Shown here piece by piece: positions 18,431 to 28,494 of a stretch of DNA of 32,659 bases. Numbering within the stretch: the first letter of the stretch is position 1; every line of letters starts with the position of its first letter. Source of the stretch: an uncultured Micrococcales bacterium (lineage in GTDB: Bacteria > Actinomycetota > Actinomycetes > Actinomycetales > Microbacteriaceae); assembly GCA_903832875.1 (NCBI GenBank), contig CAILDA010000093.1, positions 1-32,659 of the forward strand. The letters run 5' to 3'. Both the position numbers and the translations under genes were made by a program. Below the pieces are notes generated by a model. That model was not told the DNA's origin. It saw nothing but the letters and a program-made list of their open reading frames with translations, and searched no databases.

Positions 18431-18793
18431 ATGACTGACACATTGACCCACGGACTTGAAATTACTGAGGCAGCTAAGGCTGAGCTTCGTCGACACATTG
18501 AATCTGCTGATGTGAGCGATCTCGAGCCAGGCGACAAGCTTCGTTTGCGTGTTGAAATCAAAGTTGGTGGCTGTGCTGGTTTCCAGTACCTGCCTTTCGT
18601 GCTAACTCCAGAACTTCGCGAAGACGACATGATCAAAGACTTCGATGGGGTAGAGGTTGTTGTTGACAGTATGACTGCACCTTTCATCACCGGTGCAACT
18701 TTTGACTTCGTTGACACTTTCCAAAAGCGTGCCTTTGAGATTGATAACCCAAACAGCCAAGGCTCATGTGCCTGTGGTTCATCTTTCAACTAA
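18431..18793 (+). CDS. erpA: Iron-sulfur cluster insertion/assembly protein (HesB/IscA, ErpA-like)
   Basis: 120 aa; LRLRVEIKVGGCAGFQYLPF and C-terminal SQGSCACGSSFN cysteines. Confidence 0.94.
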   Translation: MTDTLTHGLEITEAAKAELRRHIESADVSDLEPGDKLRLRVEIKVGGCAGFQYLPFVLTPELREDDMIKDFDGVEVVVDSMTAPFITGATFDFVDTFQKRAFEIDNPNSQGSCACGSSFN

Positions 18794-18804
18794 AAAGTTT
18801 TACT

Positions 18805-18843
18805 AAGAGACCTGCATCTTCATCGGTGCAGGTCTCTTGCTTT
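18805..18843 (+). terminator. Rho-independent terminator after erpA
   Basis: AAGAGACCTGCA / TGCAGGTCTCTT 12-bp stem, 10-nt loop, followed by GCTTT. Confidence 0.82.
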
Positions 18844-18933
18844 AATCATTCGCTTTGCTTTGTGTTTAGGCGGTTTCCAATGAATCTAGGTAATAAACTT
18901 GCAATGTAACGAAATGATAATGAAGGGTCGATT

Positions 18934-19797
18934 GTGCCTCAAAAGCCACGATTTAAATGGGCTGCCCTGCCCATATTTGCAATTCTCATAGCTTCGCTAA
19001 CTGGCTGCACTTCGCAGGAGTTCTCTAGAGGATGGCTACCTGGTGTTACTGGTGTAACTAACCACACTGAGCGCATCGTGTCGCTTTGGACCGGCTCGTG
19101 GATCGTCCTCTGGTCTGTTGGATTAATTGCGTGGGGACTAATGTTCTGGGCAATCATTGTTTACCGTCGCCGCAAAGGTGATGCTGAGATTCCACCTCAA
19201 CTTCGTTACAACATGCCAATCGAAACTTTGTTTACGATTGTTCCTTTCATTTTGGTTATTGGTTTCTTTGCTTTGACTGCAAGAGACATAGGCGAGATTG
19301 AAAAGCCAGTGGCCAGCGATTACCGCATTGAAGTGATTGGCAAACAGTGGTCATGGGATTTCAATTACACCGATAACAATGTTTTTGACAGTGGTATCCA
19401 ATACCAAGAAGACGGCACTGAAGCCGAACTACCAACACTTTATTTACCAGTCGATAGAAAAGTAGAAATTGATCTTATTTCTAGAGACGTTATCCACTCA
19501 TTCTGGGTGATTGACTTTTTGTACAAGAAAGATGTTTTCCCAGGTCGGGTCAACAAAATGTATCTGACACCTCAAGTCATCGGCGACTACAAAGGTAAAT
19601 GTGCTGAGCTCTGTGGTGAATTTCACTCTATGATGCTCTTCAACGTCAAGGTTGTTTCACAAGCAGAATATGACGCACACGTTTCAGATCTTGCAGAACA
19701 AGGCTTCACTGGTCAACTAACTGCTGATCCAAATGACCCTGACAACCTAAACCGCAACAACAACCTGCCGGGTGACAACCCAGAGATTAAGGGTTAA
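18934..19797 (+). CDS. ctaC: Cytochrome c oxidase subunit II (aa3 type)
   Basis: 287 aa; lipobox-like LTGC, two TM helices, [43 protein letters not shown] (CuA site). Confidence 0.96.
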   Translation: MPQKPRFKWAALPIFAILIASLTGCTSQEFSRGWLPGVTGVTNHTERIVSLWTGSWIVLWSVGLIAWGLMFWAIIVYRRRKGDAEIPPQLRYNMPIETLFTIVPFILVIGFFALTARDIGEIEKPVASDYRIEVIGKQWSWDFNYTDNNVFDSGIQYQEDGTEAELPTLYLPVDRKVEIDLISRDVIHSFWVIDFLYKKDVFPGRVNKMYLTPQVIGDYKGKCAELCGEFHSMMLFNVKVVSQAEYDAHVSDLAEQGFTGQLTADPNDPDNLNRNNNLPGDNPEIKG

Positions 19798-19799
19798 GA

Positions 19800-21461
19800 A
19801 TGATTATCGAAGCTAAGAAATCTAAGGGTCGTATCGTTGTCGATTGGTTGACAACAACAGACCACAAGAAAATTGGTTACCTGTATCTGATTACTGCTTT
19901 TATTTACTTCATGATCGCCGGTGTGATGGCGCTTTTGATTCGTGCTCAGTTGGCAATGCCGGGGCTGACAATCATCGAAACAAAAGAACAATACAACCAA
20001 CTTTTCACAATGCACGGAACAATCATGTTGCTTATGTTTGCAACACCTTTGTTCGCTGGTTTTGCCAACGTTCTGATGCCCTTGCAAATTGGTGCACCTG
20101 ATGTTGCTTTCCCAAGATTGAACGCAATTGCCTACTGGTTCTATTTCTTCGGCTCGTTTATTGCTGTTGCTGGATTCTTCACACCTCAGGGTGCTGCTGG
20201 TTTTGGTTGGTTTGCTTATGCGCCGCTATCTAGCACGACGTTCTCACCAGGCTTAGGTGGAGATCTCTGGGTGTTCGGTCTTGCACTTTCTGGTTTCGGA
20301 ACAATCATGGGTGGTGTGAACTTCATCACAACCATCATCACCATGCGTGCTCCTGGTATGACTATGTTCCGTATGCCTATCTTTACTTGGAACACACTGG
20401 TCACATCAATCTTGGTAATCATGTGTTTCCCACCACTAGCTGCAGCTTTGTTTGCTCTTGGTGCTGACCGCAAGTTTGGTGCACATATCTTTGATCCAGC
20501 TAACGGTGGACCAATGTTGTGGCAGCACTTGTTCTGGTTCTTTGGACACCCAGAGGTATACATTCTTGCGTTGCCATTTTTCGGTATCGTCTCTGAAATC
20601 TTCCCGGTCTTTAGCCGTAAGCCAGTCTTCGGTTACCGCACACTTGTTTACGCGACCATCGCTATTGCTGCGTTGTCAATGACTGTGTGGGCTCACCACA
20701 TGTATGTCACTGGTTCAGTGCTATTGCCATTCTTCGCATTTACTACAATGCTCATCGCGGTTCCCACAGGTGTGAAAATATTTAACTGGATTGGAACGAT
20801 GTGGCGGGGCTCCGTCACGTTTGAAACCCCAATGCTTTGGAGCTTGGGCTTCCTAACCACTTTTATCTTTGGTGGTCTTACCGGTGTAATCCTTGCTTCA
20901 CCTGCACTTGATTTCCACTTGAGTGACTCATACTTCGTAGTTGCTCACTTCCACTACGTAGTATTCGGAACAGTTGTATTCGCGATGTTCGCTGGTTTCT
21001 ACTTCTGGTGGCCAAAGTTCACGGGAAAGATGCTCAATGAGCGTCTAGGCAAGATCCACTTCTGGATGCTATTTGTAGGTTTCCATGCCACCTTCCTAAT
21101 CCAACACTGGCTAGGTGTTATCGGCATGCCTAGAAGATACGCGACCTATCTTGAAGGCGATGGCTTCACCTGGATGAACCAAGTTTCAACAGCTGGTTCA
21201 GCACTGCTAGGGCTTTCAATGCTTCCGTTCCTATGGAACGTTTGGATCACATACCGTAACGGTGTAAAGGTTGAAATGAACGACCCTTGGGGTTACGGAA
21301 GATCTCTGGAGTGGGCAACTGGTTCACCAGTACCTCGCCACAACTTCACTTCTATTCCGAGAATCCGTAGCGAATCTCCAGCGTTCGATTTGAACCATCC
21401 TGAGTTTGCATCTCCTGAGGCTCAGCCATCAGCTCCTAAGAAGAAAAAGGTAAAGGTTTAG
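19800..21461 (+). CDS. ctaD: Cytochrome c oxidase subunit I
   Basis: 553 aa; [69 protein letters not shown]. Confidence 0.98.
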   Translation: MIIEAKKSKGRIVVDWLTTTDHKKIGYLYLITAFIYFMIAGVMALLIRAQLAMPGLTIIETKEQYNQLFTMHGTIMLLMFATPLFAGFANVLMPLQIGAPDVAFPRLNAIAYWFYFFGSFIAVAGFFTPQGAAGFGWFAYAPLSSTTFSPGLGGDLWVFGLALSGFGTIMGGVNFITTIITMRAPGMTMFRMPIFTWNTLVTSILVIMCFPPLAAALFALGADRKFGAHIFDPANGGPMLWQHLFWFFGHPEVYILALPFFGIVSEIFPVFSRKPVFGYRTLVYATIAIAALSMTVWAHHMYVTGSVLLPFFAFTTMLIAVPTGVKIFNWIGTMWRGSVTFETPMLWSLGFLTTFIFGGLTGVILASPALDFHLSDSYFVVAHFHYVVFGTVVFAMFAGFYFWWPKFTGKMLNERLGKIHFWMLFVGFHATFLIQHWLGVIGMPRRYATYLEGDGFTWMNQVSTAGSALLGLSMLPFLWNVWITYRNGVKVEMNDPWGYGRSLEWATGSPVPRHNFTSIPRIRSESPAFDLNHPEFASPEAQPSAPKKKKVKV

Positions 21462-21464
21462 ATC

Positions 21465-21887
21465 ATGAAGACTAATACCAATATTTTCACTCTGCTAACT
21501 GTGTTCTATTTAATAGTTGCCGTTGTTTATGGCTACTGGTCGTGGCTCGAAGCTCCAGCGGATAACAAGCAGATCGAAGTTATTGGAACTGCTGCTATTG
21601 CGATGCTTGTTTTCTTGTCAGGCTTTATTGCTTTTTACCTAGGTAAAAGTGCAAGAAACTTTACTGGCCCTGAAGACATGCCAGATGCAAACATCGAAGA
21701 TGGTGAAGCAGAGGTAGGTTTCTTTGCCCCATGGTCTTGGTGGCCACTGATGCTAGGTATCGGTGGAGCGCTATGTTTCACTTCGCTTGCAATTGGCTGG
21801 TGGTTGTTTGTTATCGGCTTCCCATTAGCAATAGTTGCATTAATTGGTTTCGTCTTCGAACACTCCCGTGGATTGCACGCGCACTAG
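21465..21887 (+). CDS. ctaF: Actinobacterial cytochrome c oxidase subunit IV
   Basis: 140 aa, four predicted TM helices, directly downstream of ctaD; EVGFFAPWSWWPLMLG. Confidence 0.92.
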   Translation: MKTNTNIFTLLTVFYLIVAVVYGYWSWLEAPADNKQIEVIGTAAIAMLVFLSGFIAFYLGKSARNFTGPEDMPDANIEDGEAEVGFFAPWSWWPLMLGIGGALCFTSLAIGWWLFVIGFPLAIVALIGFVFEHSRGLHAH

Positions 21888-21912
21888 CATTTAGGTTCAA
21901 CTCCAACGAGTT

Positions 21913-21950
21913 AAAGAAAACCCCCGGTTGCGCAACCGGGGGTTTTCTTT
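21913..21950. terminator. Bidirectional terminator between ctaF and qcrB
   Basis: Perfect 38-bp palindrome AAAGAAAACCCCCGGTTGCGCAACCGGGGGTTTTCTTT between convergent genes. Confidence 0.96.
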
Positions 21951-21955
21951 ATCAA

Positions 21956-23599
21956 TTACTTAGATGATTCAATAGCTTTCTGAACTTCAGCTTCAATCTC
22001 GTGAGCATGGTGAGCTGCTTCATCGATCTCAGTCTGAGTTGCCGGTGCAATGCGGTCTTCGAAGTAGAACTTGGACAATGAGGATCGAAGTCTTGCAGCA
22101 ACGGTGATCTTGCCTTGAGCATTAGGTCTAGCAAGAGTTGGCTTGTAGTCCTTGAAGTCAACTAGCTTGTATAGATCGTGTGGATCTAATGGCTCGTGAA
22201 CTTCAATGTATTCACCGTGCGGCAAACGAACGATACGGCCAGATTCTCTACCGTGGATAGCAATCTCTCTATCCTTGCGCTGTAGCGAGAGACAGACACG
22301 CTTGGTAACTAGGAAAGCAACGATAGGCAAAATGATTAGAGAAATCTGCATGGTTACTAGCACCTGGTTCAAGCTCATCTTGAAGTTGGTTGCAATCAAG
22401 TCAGTTGAGGCACCAGCCCAGAGCACTGCATAGAACATAACTCCAGCTGCTCCAATTGCAGTTCTAACTGGAGCGTTACGAGGACGGTCTAGAACGTGGT
22501 GTTCACGCTTGTCACCAGTAACCCAGTTCTCCACGAATGGATAGATAGCTACTAAGGCTAGGAATACGAGGCTGACAACCAGCGGCAACAAGATGTTTGT
22601 TGAAACTGTGTAATCGCCAATCATGAATTCAATACCCGTTGGAGCCAAACGCAGAGCACCGTCTAGCCAACCGATGTACCAGTCAGGCTGAGTTCCAGCT
22701 GAAACAGGGGAGGGGTCATACCCGCCATAGTTCCAGATTGGGTTGATAGTGAAGAAGGTAGCAATCAACATGATCACACCGAAGACGATGAAGAAGAATC
22801 CACCAGCCTTAGCAACATAAACAGGCATTAGTGGGTAACCAACAACGTTGGTGTCTTTTCTACCAGGACCTGAGTAGTGAGTGTGCTTGTGAATAACTAG
22901 CATGAACAAGTGCACCGCTAGGAATACAAGAATCAGAGCTGGAACAAGCATGATGTGCAAGCTGTATAGACGTCCAACAATTGCATGGCCTGGGAACTCT
23001 CCACCGAAGAGCAATGATGAGATGCCGGTGCCAATAAATGGAACTCCCTTGATCATTCCATCAATGATTCGAAGACCATTACCAGAGAGCAAGTCATCAG
23101 GTAGTGAGTAACCGGTGAAACCGGCCGCCATACCTAAAACAAATAGAACGAAACCAACAACCCAGTTGATCTCACGTGGCTTACGGAAAGCACCGGTGAA
23201 GAAAACTCTGAGCATGTGTAAACCAGCAGCAGCCACAAACAATAAAGCTGACCAGTGGTGCACCTGTCTCATCAACAAGCCACCACGAACTTCGAAGGTG
23301 ATGTCTAGGCTCGAGGCATACGCGATAGACATGTGTGCACCCTTTAGTGGGGCATAGACACCGTCGTAAATAACATCAGTCATTGAAGGCTGGAAGAAGA
23401 AAGTCAGGAAAGTTCCAGAAAGCAAGAGCACCAAGAATGAGTAGAGCGCAACTTCACCAAGCATGAATGACCAGTGGTCAGGGAAGATCTTGCGACCGAA
23501 TTCTTTTAGGATTCCGCCAACGCCAACTCGTTCGTCAACGTAGTTAGCTGTTCCGGCTAAAAAGCCATTCTTCTTTTGAGTGTTCGCAGTGTTACTCAC
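21956..23599 (-). CDS. qcrB: Cytochrome bc1 complex cytochrome b subunit
   Basis: 547 aa; HHWSALLFVAAAGLHMLRVFFTGAFRKPREINWVVG, FTGYSLPDDLLSG, SLHIMLVPALILVFLAVHLFMLVIHKHT. Confidence 0.97.
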   Translation of the reverse strand: MSNTANTQKKNGFLAGTANYVDERVGVGGILKEFGRKIFPDHWSFMLGEVALYSFLVLLLSGTFLTFFFQPSMTDVIYDGVYAPLKGAHMSIAYASSLDITFEVRGGLLMRQVHHWSALLFVAAAGLHMLRVFFTGAFRKPREINWVVGFVLFVLGMAAGFTGYSLPDDLLSGNGLRIIDGMIKGVPFIGTGISSLLFGGEFPGHAIVGRLYSLHIMLVPALILVFLAVHLFMLVIHKHTHYSGPGRKDTNVVGYPLMPVYVAKAGGFFFIVFGVIMLIATFFTINPIWNYGGYDPSPVSAGTQPDWYIGWLDGALRLAPTGIEFMIGDYTVSTNILLPLVVSLVFLALVAIYPFVENWVTGDKREHHVLDRPRNAPVRTAIGAAGVMFYAVLWAGASTDLIATNFKMSLNQVLVTMQISLIILPIVAFLVTKRVCLSLQRKDREIAIHGRESGRIVRLPHGEYIEVHEPLDPHDLYKLVDFKDYKPTLARPNAQGKITVAARLRSSLSKFYFEDRIAPATQTEIDEAAHHAHEIEAEVQKAIESSK

Positions 23600-24654
23600 T
23601 GTTGTACGCTCCTATCCCAGAATGATGGCCCTACAGGCTCATGGAAATCACTTTGTGCAATCAAGTAACCTTCCGCGTCCACGGAAATTGGTAACTGAGG
23701 CAACGATCTTGTTGCTGGACCAAAGATAACCTTGCAACCATCTACTAGATCAAAGGTTGATTGATGACATGGGCAAAGTAGGTGGTGAGTTTGTTGTTCG
23801 TAAAGAGCAACTGGGCAACCGACGTGGGTACAAATCTTTGAGTACGCAACGATGCCTTGGTAAGACCAACTTGCACGCTCTTCGGTCTCAATCAATATTT
23901 CAGGATCTACACGAACTAGAAGAACTGCGGCCTTAGCTTTTTCTTCCAGGTAGTTTTCTTCCCCTGGCATTAGACCCTCGGGGATGACGTGGAACACAGA
24001 ACCAATAGTTACTTCAGAGGCTTTGATAGGGGAGCCGTAAGGATCTTTAGTTAGGCGAGTTCCTTGCTTCCATGCTGTGTGTCTGAGTTTGTCGCCAAGG
24101 CTAGGGCCTAGATCTGCGAACAGAATTATTCCCGGCAGTGGGAATAGAGCAAGAGAACCATAAAGTGTTCTGCGAATAAGTTTTCTTCTTGAGAAACCAG
24201 ATTCTTGGTTAGCCAAGTTAATGATTTCGATAGCAGCTGCACGCTTCTCGTCTGATCCGCGAGTTAGGTGACGCTCTTCTGAAACTTCGTTATCTGGCAT
24301 GAGTGTTTTAGCCCAGTGCACTGCGCCGATACCAATACCAAGTAGACCAAGTGTTATTCCAACACCAAGGTACAAAGTGTTCAAACGAACAGTGGTTAGA
24401 TCTTCAGAAATAGGGAATGCAAAGTATGCGTAAAGGGCAAGAGCACTACCGAGCATTGAAAGTGTGAAAAATGCAGCAACTTGACGGACTGCATTCTTCT
24501 CGTGCTTGACTGACTTATCGGTCATACGAACGCGATGCGGTTCAATTCCTGGGTTAGCTACTGCATCCTCATGAATAACTCTGAGACCAGCGTCATACTC
24601 ATGGTCTGAGTAAGCTCCAGACTGCTTTGCTATTTCTTTAGACTTATCGCTCAA
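23596..24654 (-). CDS. qcrA: Cytochrome bc1 complex Rieske iron-sulfur subunit
   Basis: Rieske motifs CTHVGCPVALYEQQTHHLLCPCHQSTFDLVDG and N-terminal TM helices. The track ORF extends to 24732, inside qcrC; TTG at 24654 (LSDKSKEIAKQ...) is a likelier start. Confidence 0.93.
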   Translation of the reverse strand: MSDKSKEIAKQSGAYSDHEYDAGLRVIHEDAVANPGIEPHRVRMTDKSVKHEKNAVRQVAAFFTLSMLGSALALYAYFAFPISEDLTTVRLNTLYLGVGITLGLLGIGIGAVHWAKTLMPDNEVSEERHLTRGSDEKRAAAIEIINLANQESGFSRRKLIRRTLYGSLALFPLPGIILFADLGPSLGDKLRHTAWKQGTRLTKDPYGSPIKASEVTIGSVFHVIPEGLMPGEENYLEEKAKAAVLLVRVDPEILIETEERASWSYQGIVAYSKICTHVGCPVALYEQQTHHLLCPCHQSTFDLVDGCKVIFGPATRSLPQLPISVDAEGYLIAQSDFHEPVGPSFWDRSVQQ

Positions 24655-24668
24655 TTTGATCTTTCTAT

Positions 24669-25466
24669 TTAATTCGACTTTGCGCCAAGCCAGATTGTGA
24701 TTGCAATGATTAGCCCAAGCAATCCCAACCAAGCTACTAGGCCTTCAACAACTGGACCTAGGTTTCCTAATTCATCCCCACCAACTGAACGGTTGTTCTG
24801 GAGATACTTCAAGTAAGTGATAATGTCGTTTTTCTCTTCAGGTGTGATGTTTGCATCGTTGAAGACAGGCATATTTTGTGGGCCAGTTAACATCGCTTCA
24901 TAAATTGTTTTCTCAGAAGAACCCATTAGGTTCGGAGCATACTTACCCTGCGTAAGAGCACCACCTGCACCACCAGCGTTGTGACACATCGCACAGTTGA
25001 TTCTGAAAAGTTCGCCACCCTTGGTTGAATCACCGTTAGCTTGCAAATAGGAAGCATCTGGAATTGAAGGCCCATCAGCCAAAGAACCAACGTAGGCAGC
25101 AAGAGCTGAGATCTGCTCTTCGGTAAATTGAACTGGCTTTACTTCAAGCTGAGGTCCGCTAGCAGCTCCTGGCATACGACCGGTTGAAACTTGGAAGTCA
25201 ACTGAAGCTTCACCAACACCGATAAGGCTTGGACCATTCATTGTTCCTTCGGCATTTTTGCCGTGGCAGGAAGCACAGTTAGACAAAAAGATTCTCTTAC
25301 CAAGATCAATTTGTTCTTGGCTTCTAGTAACAGCGGTTGAGGGAGAGACGGCAGCTTGAACAGCTGTGTATCCAGAACCAACAACTAGTAGTCCTGCGAA
25401 AAGAACAACGACAAGTGCTCTTGGGCTACGACGTAGTCCGTTGAGTTTGCGCTTTAGCTGAGCCAT
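24669..25466 (-). CDS. qcrC: Diheme cytochrome c subunit of the bcc complex
   Basis: 265 aa; two CxxCH motifs, CASCH (25263-25277) and CAMCH (24981-24995), plus N- and C-terminal TM segments. Confidence 0.97.
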   Translation of the reverse strand: MAQLKRKLNGLRRSPRALVVVLFAGLLVVGSGYTAVQAAVSPSTAVTRSQEQIDLGKRIFLSNCASCHGKNAEGTMNGPSLIGVGEASVDFQVSTGRMPGAASGPQLEVKPVQFTEEQISALAAYVGSLADGPSIPDASYLQANGDSTKGGELFRINCAMCHNAGGAGGALTQGKYAPNLMGSSEKTIYEAMLTGPQNMPVFNDANITPEEKNDIITYLKYLQNNRSVGGDELGNLGPVVEGLVAWLGLLGLIIAITIWLGAKSN

Positions 25467-25494
25467 ATCTACTTAGTTCTTTCGGTTTCAGGGT

Positions 25495-26112
25495 TTATTT
25501 CAAGACGTAAATGATTAGGAACAAGCCGATCCAAACAACATCGACGAAGTGCCAGTAGTAAGAAACAACAATTGCTGCCGTTGCCTCTTTATGGCCAAAC
25601 TTCTTAGCCGCGAATGATCTACCAATCACAAATAGGAAGGCAATCAAACCGCCGGTAACGTGCAAGGCGTGGAAGCCAGTTGTGATGTAGAACGAAGACC
25701 CGTAACTGTTGCTTGAAAGTGAAACACCTTCGCTAATCAAAGTTGCGTATTCCCAGACTTGACCGGAAACGAAAACCGCTCCGAGAACATAGCTGAGAAT
25801 GAACCACTCAACCATTCCCCATTTCAAAGGGGACTTTCCAGTCGCTCTTGGCTGCATACGCTCAGCAGCGAAAACGCCGAACTGAGCAGTAAACGAGGAG
25901 GCAACCAGGATCAATGTATTGACCAGTGCGAATGGGATGTTAAGTTTCTCTGTGTCAGCTGCCCAAAGTTCAGGTGAGTTTGCTCTAAGGCTGAAATACA
26001 TGGCAAAAAGGGCTGCGAAGAACATGACTTCACTGCCCAGCCAGACGATTGTTCCAACCGAAGTAGAGCTTGGGCGATGAATCTGATTGTGAGTCATGGG
26101 AGCTGTTGACAT
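25495..26112 (-). CDS. ctaE: Cytochrome c oxidase subunit III
   Basis: 205 aa; [63 protein letters not shown]. Confidence 0.97.
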   Translation of the reverse strand: MSTAPMTHNQIHRPSSTSVGTIVWLGSEVMFFAALFAMYFSLRANSPELWAADTEKLNIPFALVNTLILVASSFTAQFGVFAAERMQPRATGKSPLKWGMVEWFILSYVLGAVFVSGQVWEYATLISEGVSLSSNSYGSSFYITTGFHALHVTGGLIAFLFVIGRSFAAKKFGHKEATAAIVVSYYWHFVDVVWIGLFLIIYVLK

Positions 26113-26215
26113 GCCTTAATCCTACCTTCCCAAATCGTTATAAAACGGATAAAACCGCATGGTGGTGCGGAATTTAAACACTTTTCAACTTGTTTGCAAG
26201 GCTAAACTTAGGAAC

Positions 26216-27283
26216 ATGAATTCAGAACTCACTTGGGCGACAATTCTCACAGCACTTCTCGCCAAAAAAGATTTGACCAGGGGAGAAGCAAAGTGGGCAA
26301 TGAGCCAAATCATGTCTGGAGATGCAACCGAAGCTCAAATGGGTGGCTTCTTACTCGCACTTAGATCTAAAGGCGAACACATCGACGAGCTCTCTGGCTT
26401 TGTTGATGTCATGCTAGAAAATGCGCTAAAACTTCCAATTAGTAATGATGCGATCGATATCGTTGGCACCGGAGGGGACCAGCTAGGTACAGTCAACATT
26501 TCTTCAATGGCAGCGATTTTGACAGCAGCTTGTGGTTACCCAGTCTTGAAACATGGCAGCCGATCTGCTTCGGGCAAGACTGGTTCTTCAGAGATGCTTG
26601 AGGAGCTAGGCATCCGTTTAGATTTGACTCCAGATCAGCTAGCCAAGGTCTTCGCTAAGACTCAAATAACCTTTTTCTTCGCTCCAATGTTCCATCCATC
26701 ACTCAAAAACGTGGGTCCAACCAGAAAATCGCTAGGAGTGCCAACAACCTTCAATTTCCTAGGCCCTTTGGCCAACCCAGCCCAGCCAGTAGCAACCGCT
26801 CTAGGCGTTGCCAACGAGGCAATGGCACCACTTTTAGCAGCAGAATTAGCCTCAAGAGGCCGTACAGGCCTTGTTTTTAGGGGATCTGATGGCTTAGATG
26901 AGCTAACTACGACTGGTCCAAGCAAAATTTGGGTCGTCTTCAGGGGTTCAGTCCACAAATTTGACTTCAATCCCCAAGAAATAGGCATTCCTAAGGCTGA
27001 AACAAGCCAACTAATTGGCGGAGATGCCAAAGCTAACGCCCAAGTTGCCAGGGATGTTCTAGGCAAGGTAGGGGAGTCAGAGGCCATCCGAGACATAGTT
27101 GCACTAAATGCAGCTGCAGGAATGCTTGCCTATGATTTGACAAAAATCGACAGCCTTGAAGGATTCGATTTGAACTCTGAGTTATCAAAACATTTCCAGG
27201 AAGCCATTGCTGCGATCAATGACGGCAGAGCAATTGCGAAACTCAACGAATGGGTTTCAGTAAGCCAATCTGCTGGGGAGTAG
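26216..27283 (+). CDS. trpD: Anthranilate phosphoribosyltransferase
   Basis: DIVGTGGDQLGTVNISSMAAILTAACGYPVLKHGSRSASGKTGSSEMLEELG, FFFAPMFHPSLKNVGPTRKSLGVPTTFNFLGPLANPA. ATG 26216 (MNSELTWATIL) preferred over 26159. Confidence 0.96.
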   Translation: MNSELTWATILTALLAKKDLTRGEAKWAMSQIMSGDATEAQMGGFLLALRSKGEHIDELSGFVDVMLENALKLPISNDAIDIVGTGGDQLGTVNISSMAAILTAACGYPVLKHGSRSASGKTGSSEMLEELGIRLDLTPDQLAKVFAKTQITFFFAPMFHPSLKNVGPTRKSLGVPTTFNFLGPLANPAQPVATALGVANEAMAPLLAAELASRGRTGLVFRGSDGLDELTTTGPSKIWVVFRGSVHKFDFNPQEIGIPKAETSQLIGGDAKANAQVARDVLGKVGESEAIRDIVALNAAAGMLAYDLTKIDSLEGFDLNSELSKHFQEAIAAINDGRAIAKLNEWVSVSQSAGE

Positions 27284-27349
27284 CCTTTCTTGGCTAATAA
27301 AACATTACTTGACATAATGTTCATTATCGGCGAATAGATAAAGATACGC

Positions 27350-27823
27350 CTAGACTTCGAACCTGGTCTTTAGCCAGCCGATGAGCTCATGTGGTGCTAC
27401 CAACTCTTCACTTGCAAACAGTTCTGACAAATTCCACCAGCGATATTCCAACACATCACGCAATTCATCTTGAGTAAAACCTGAAGTATCTAATTTGAAA
27501 TCCTGAACTTTAAGTTCATAGATCGTATCTGTGTATGTGTGGTAGTTCATACCATCAGCCCAGTCCCAACGCCCTGATGCCTCCAGAATGACTTCTCCCA
27601 AATCCTCAGGTTTAACAACCAGTCCGGTTTCCTCGTAAAGCTCTCTGAGAGCTGCTGTGCGAGTGTCTTCGCCAGCATCTATGCCTCCGCCGGGGACCAG
27701 CCATCGCGCAGGTAAGCCAACCTCAGGATCAAAGTGAGTTTTGAGCATAAAAACCTGATTTTGCTCATTTATTAGCAAAACTCGAGCTGTTGCACGGTGT
27801 TTAACGTGGATTTTGTCCGTCAT
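27350..27823 (-). CDS. NUDIX hydrolase
   Basis: 157 aa; Nudix box [24 protein letters not shown]. Confidence 0.95.
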   Translation of the reverse strand: MTDKIHVKHRATARVLLINEQNQVFMLKTHFDPEVGLPARWLVPGGGIDAGEDTRTAALRELYEETGLVVKPEDLGEVILEASGRWDWADGMNYHTYTDTIYELKVQDFKLDTSGFTQDELRDVLEYRWWNLSELFASEELVAPHELIGWLKTRFEV

Positions 27824-28452
27824 TTGGAGGTTTTTGCTCCATTTTGAGTCTTTTTTGGGTCAAAACCAAACAAGTTCATCGTTATTTGCAGCATATAACC
27901 AATTCCTATAGCAAATAGGGCAGTACCTATCCCCACTGTTCCCCCGAGTAACCAGCCAGTTAAGAGCACAGTCCCCTCTCCTAGGCTCCTAACGAGCCAG
28001 AATGGCCAACCGCTAACTCTGGTTAGACCAACCATCAGACCGTCCCTAGGTCCGCCACCAAGGTTTGCTGAGATGTAAAGGCCCGAACCTAAAGCTACAA
28101 AAGCCAACCCTAGGCAAAGCCAAACTATATTCAATAACAATCCATCAAGCTCCGGCATCAACGGCTTGCTCAGATCAGCAAAAGGGCCGATGGAGATAGC
28201 GTTAATGACAGTTCCAAAACCTGGCTTCTGCTTGATTGGAATCCACATCAACAAAACAAGAGCGCTGATAGCTGTTGCTGAGATTCCAAAGCTCCAGCCG
28301 GTTTGATGCTGCAAACCTTGAGTTAGAACATCCCAAGGTGGAACACCGAGACCGGTGTGAATCATCATGGCTAAACCCAAGCCCACCAGATACAGTCCAA
28401 CCATCAGTCTGCCAATAGGTTTAATGGCGAAACTAGTTTTGATTGAACTCAT
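27820..28452 (-). CDS. YczE/YitT-like integral membrane protein
   Basis: 210 aa multi-[46 protein letters not shown]; 4-bp overlap with the NUDIX gene. Confidence 0.85.
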   Translation of the reverse strand: MSSIKTSFAIKPIGRLMVGLYLVGLGLAMMIHTGLGVPPWDVLTQGLQHQTGWSFGISATAISALVLLMWIPIKQKPGFGTVINAISIGPFADLSKPLMPELDGLLLNIVWLCLGLAFVALGSGLYISANLGGGPRDGLMVGLTRVSGWPFWLVRSLGEGTVLLTGWLLGGTVGIGTALFAIGIGYMLQITMNLFGFDPKKTQNGAKTSK

Positions 28453-28494
28453 AACAAACAGCCTAACGATTCGCTAATTTTTGGAAGGAAACAC

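Noticed and set aside
18137-18789. 119- and 125-aa minus-strand ORFs over the peptidase 3' end and erpA
   Set aside because: Antisense to conserved coding sequence, no motifs.
19794-20682. ORFs within ctaD in other frames
   Set aside because: His/Cys-rich shadow translations, no homology signal.
26155-26170. CCGCA-TGGTGG-TGCGG mini-hairpin upstream of trpD
   Set aside because: Only 5 bp; lies upstream of the inferred TSS, so an attenuator role is unlikely.
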